From: JADKIH01 sp031385005
Lineage (GTDB): Bacteria; Bacteroidota; Bacteroidia; AKYH767-A; 2013-40CM-41-45
Reading direction: 5' to 3'
Assembly (NCBI GenBank): GCA_031385005.1
Contig: JANNBB010000027.1
Location: forward strand, 62,001 to 126,000
DNA: 64,000 bases
Position 1 is the first letter of the stretch, and every line of letters starts with the position of its first letter. Both the position numbers and the translations under genes were made by a program. Under the pieces are notes generated by a model. It was not told where the DNA came from. It did no database searches and worked only from the letters and a program-made list of their open reading frames with translations. This document shows positions 62,508 through 64,000 of the stretch, piece after piece.

Positions 62508-63416
62508 ATGAATATCGAAGAAGCAAATTGTATCGAGCTGACAACAATTCTTGACGAGCTTAAGTTGGAACCGGTGAAGGAAAAGGGTCATGAGCGTTGG
62601 TATCATTCACCGTTTAGGGAAGAGAAAACAGCCAGCTTCCATGTTCATGCAGGAAAAAATGTCTGGTATGATTTCGGAGAAGCAATCGGCGGATCAGTCA
62701 TTGATTTTGTCGTCGAATACCTTGCCTCCCAAGGCAAAGAAAATTCTGTAGCTGATGCGTTACGTTGGCTGACAGGCATGAACATCGTCCCGTCCCTATT
62801 TGCTGTTCCAGCAAATCCTGAATACAAAAGTGACGATTCATCTGTCGTGGTCAAGAATGTTTCAGCACTTCAAAATCATTCACTCATAAAGTATCTGCAA
62901 TCAAGAGGGATTCCTTTTTCTTTTGCAAGAAAGTACGTCAGGGAAGTTTCCGCGTTCAATAAAAAAACCGGAAAGACTTTTCATGCATTAGGTTTTCCCA
63001 ATGAGAACAACGGTATTGAACTTCGGAATGCATTCTATAAAGGTTGCGTTGCCCCTAAGACAGTCTCATTTATTCGTGGCGCTGTAGCAATGACAAAAGA
63101 GGTTCATGTCTTTGAAGGCTTCATGGATTTTTTATCAGTGATCTCTTCGCAAGGAAAAGGTGCATTGGATGGAGACGCCATCATCCTGAATTCTGTCGCC
63201 TGTCTTAAACACGCATTACCTTATATCCGGAATTACGGCTACGAAACTCTTTTTTCCTGGATGGATAATGATCTTGCCGGATACAAGACAAAACTTGCAA
63301 TCGAAAATTTTCTGCAAACACAGGCTGGCGTGACACATAAACCAATGAACAACACGTTTGCGCCACATAAAGATGTAAATGCTTGGCACATGAACTGTCT
63401 TGGTCTTAACGGTTAA
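62508..63416 (+). CDS. Primase-like Toprim protein with degenerate CHC2 finger
   Basis: The 302-residue protein matches the CHC2 plus Toprim arrangement of mobile-element primases. Residues about 32-68 align with the zinc finger (YHSPFREEKTASF, then WYDFGEAIGGSVIDFV). However, the Cys and His ligands of CPFH and CFGC are replaced (SPFR, DFGE). The Toprim part has E203 (VHVFEGFMDF) and D253-N-D255 (SWMDNDLAG). It may prime replication of the island. The start is preceded by AGGAAG. Confidence 0.85.
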   Translation: MNIEEANCIELTTILDELKLEPVKEKGHERWYHSPFREEKTASFHVHAGKNVWYDFGEAIGGSVIDFVVEYLASQGKENSVADALRWLTGMNIVPSLFAVPANPEYKSDDSSVVVKNVSALQNHSLIKYLQSRGIPFSFARKYVREVSAFNKKTGKTFHALGFPNENNGIELRNAFYKGCVAPKTVSFIRGAVAMTKEVHVFEGFMDFLSVISSQGKGALDGDAIILNSVACLKHALPYIRNYGYETLFSWMDNDLAGYKTKLAIENFLQTQAGVTHKPMNNTFAPHKDVNAWHMNCLGLNG

Positions 63417-63430
63417 AACTTTTTTACATG

Positions 63431-63436
63431 AAGGAG
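63431..63436 (+). promoter_or_regulatory. Strong Shine-Dalgarno AAGGAG before radC
   Basis: AAGGAG lies eight bases before the ATG at 63445 and fixes that start; an upstream in-frame start at 63400 is thereby less likely. A second AAGGAG at 63943-63948 precedes the last gene. Such strong sites are rare among the core genes of this window. Confidence 0.8.
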
Positions 63437-63444
63437 ATTTTAAA

Positions 63445-63915
63445 ATGCAAGAACAACTTAAACCAGATTTATTTTCCGTCACCGAAGTAGAACTCATCTA
63501 TCACAACAAGGTGAAAGCATCTCAGCGCCGCATCGTCAGTAGTGCGAAAGAGGCTTATGATCTTTTGATGGATTGTTGGGAGCAAAACAAGCTCGACCTG
63601 CTTGAGCAATTTAAAATTATTCTGCTCGATAGAAAAAACAATTGCATCGGGATTTCAAATATATCGGTTGGCGGTACGAGCAGTTGTGTCGTTGATCCGA
63701 AGATTGTTTTTGCGACGGCATTAAAAGCAAAAGCCGAGAGTATTGTTATGGCGCACAATCACCCATCGGGAAATAAGTTGCCAAGCGAAAGCGATAAAAA
63801 GTTGACCAAAGATTTTGTCAATGCCGGAAAGATTCTTCAACTCAATGTTCTCGATCATTTGATCATCACCAGAGATGGATTCACCTCATTCGCTGAAGAA
63901 GGTCTTATTATCTGA
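63445..63915 (+). CDS. radC: RadC family JAB/MPN protein
   Basis: The 156-residue protein from ATG 63445 is the JAB domain without the N-terminal helix-hairpin-helix of chromosomal RadC. The JAMM motif is HNHPSGNKLPSESD (H104, H106, D117), with VELIYHNKVKASQR at the start. Despite the name, such proteins are common on mobile elements and their activity is unsettled (metalloprotease-like or nuclease). It follows the primase-like gene by 28 bases. Confidence 0.9.
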   Translation: MQEQLKPDLFSVTEVELIYHNKVKASQRRIVSSAKEAYDLLMDCWEQNKLDLLEQFKIILLDRKNNCIGISNISVGGTSSCVVDPKIVFATALKAKAESIVMAHNHPSGNKLPSESDKKLTKDFVNAGKILQLNVLDHLIITRDGFTSFAEEGLII

Positions 63916-63955
63916 ACTTAATTTTTACCACAACATCAACCCAAGGAGAAACTAA

Positions 63956-64000
63956 ATGACGACACCTGATAAAGAACAAATCAAATCGGACTTCAATGAC
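63956..64000 (+). CDS. Start of an unidentified gene (cut by the window end)
   Basis: ATG at 63956 follows AAGGAG by seven bases and opens a frame (MTTPDKEQIKSDFND) that runs off the window. Fifteen codons are too few to assign a family. Its strong ribosome-binding site and position after radC indicate a further gene of the same operon. Confidence 0.55.
   Translation, partial: MTTPDKEQIKSDFND

Overview
The window is a chromosomal segment of a Bacteroidota bacterium (Flavobacteriales/Sphingobacteriales-like; the genus cannot be fixed from sequence alone). The evidence is six secreted proteins or fragments with C-terminal type IX secretion (T9SS) sorting domains, a fused SecDF, the Bacteroidota promoter (TTG, about 19 bases, TAnnTTTG) before several genes, and Bacteroidota-type mobile-element genes.

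Region 1 (1-43.4 kb) is core genome. It opens with three minus-strand nucleotide-sugar genes (UDP-glucuronate decarboxylase, cut by the window edge; UDP-glucose dehydrogenase; a DegT-type aminotransferase), probably for surface polysaccharide. Pyruvate dehydrogenase E1-alpha and E2 follow, separated by a cluster of T9SS genes that carries a duplicated gene end and a 5'-truncated gene. Next come a 1171-residue beta-helix/Ig-like surface protein, a rhomboid protease, recG, pheT, a GNAT-hipA-hipB toxin-antitoxin operon, a DUF805-SRPBCC fusion, yajQ, an FG-GAP-type T9SS protein, msrB, aconitase, secDF, tatA, sppA, folK plus a deoxynucleoside kinase, an OmpA/TSP3 protein, a SpoU methyltransferase, mutS and another T9SS protein.

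Region 2 (43.4-49.06 kb) holds tRNA-Gly(GCC) and tRNA-Leu(UAA). A 5.2-kb integrative element sits in the 3' end of tRNA-Leu. A 14-bp exact repeat of the tRNA end (CCCGCCCCGGGTAC) lies at 43778 and 48999, and a probable tRNA terminator lies just beyond the distal copy. All of its genes are on the minus strand: integrase, RteC-like protein, AlpA/Xis-like HTH protein, replication-initiator-like protein, a small-terminase-like GGRxxGTPN protein and a tail-anchored zinc-ribbon protein. The layout resembles a minimal phage satellite. A strongly folded element of about 130 nt lies before the last gene.

Region 3 (49.2-55.4 kb) is accessory and looks like a defence island. A compact three-gene cassette encodes a PD-(D/E)XK nuclease-like protein, a membrane-anchored HerA/FtsK-type ATPase and a second small PD-(D/E)XK protein. 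It is followed by a PC4-Ymh(HEPN) fusion and by a HEPN-like plus DUF4238 gene pair.

Region 4 (55.5-64 kb, open to the right) starts with a P4/DUF4102-type integrase that has five TACCCCC (GGGGGTA) repeats next to its start. It continues with an ApeA-like HEPN protein carrying an unusual C-terminal extension, a second HEPN-like protein, a DUF2971 protein, a small coiled-coil ORF, an AlpA-like HTH protein, a primase-like Toprim protein whose zinc ligands are missing, a RadC-family JAB protein, and the start of one more gene. The last genes have strong Shine-Dalgarno sequences (AAGGAG), unlike the core genes, which fits a mobile element of different ancestry. The best candidates for an undescribed system are the nuclease-HerA-nuclease cassette, the ApeA-HEPN fusion with its neighbours, and the tRNA-Leu satellite with its folded element.
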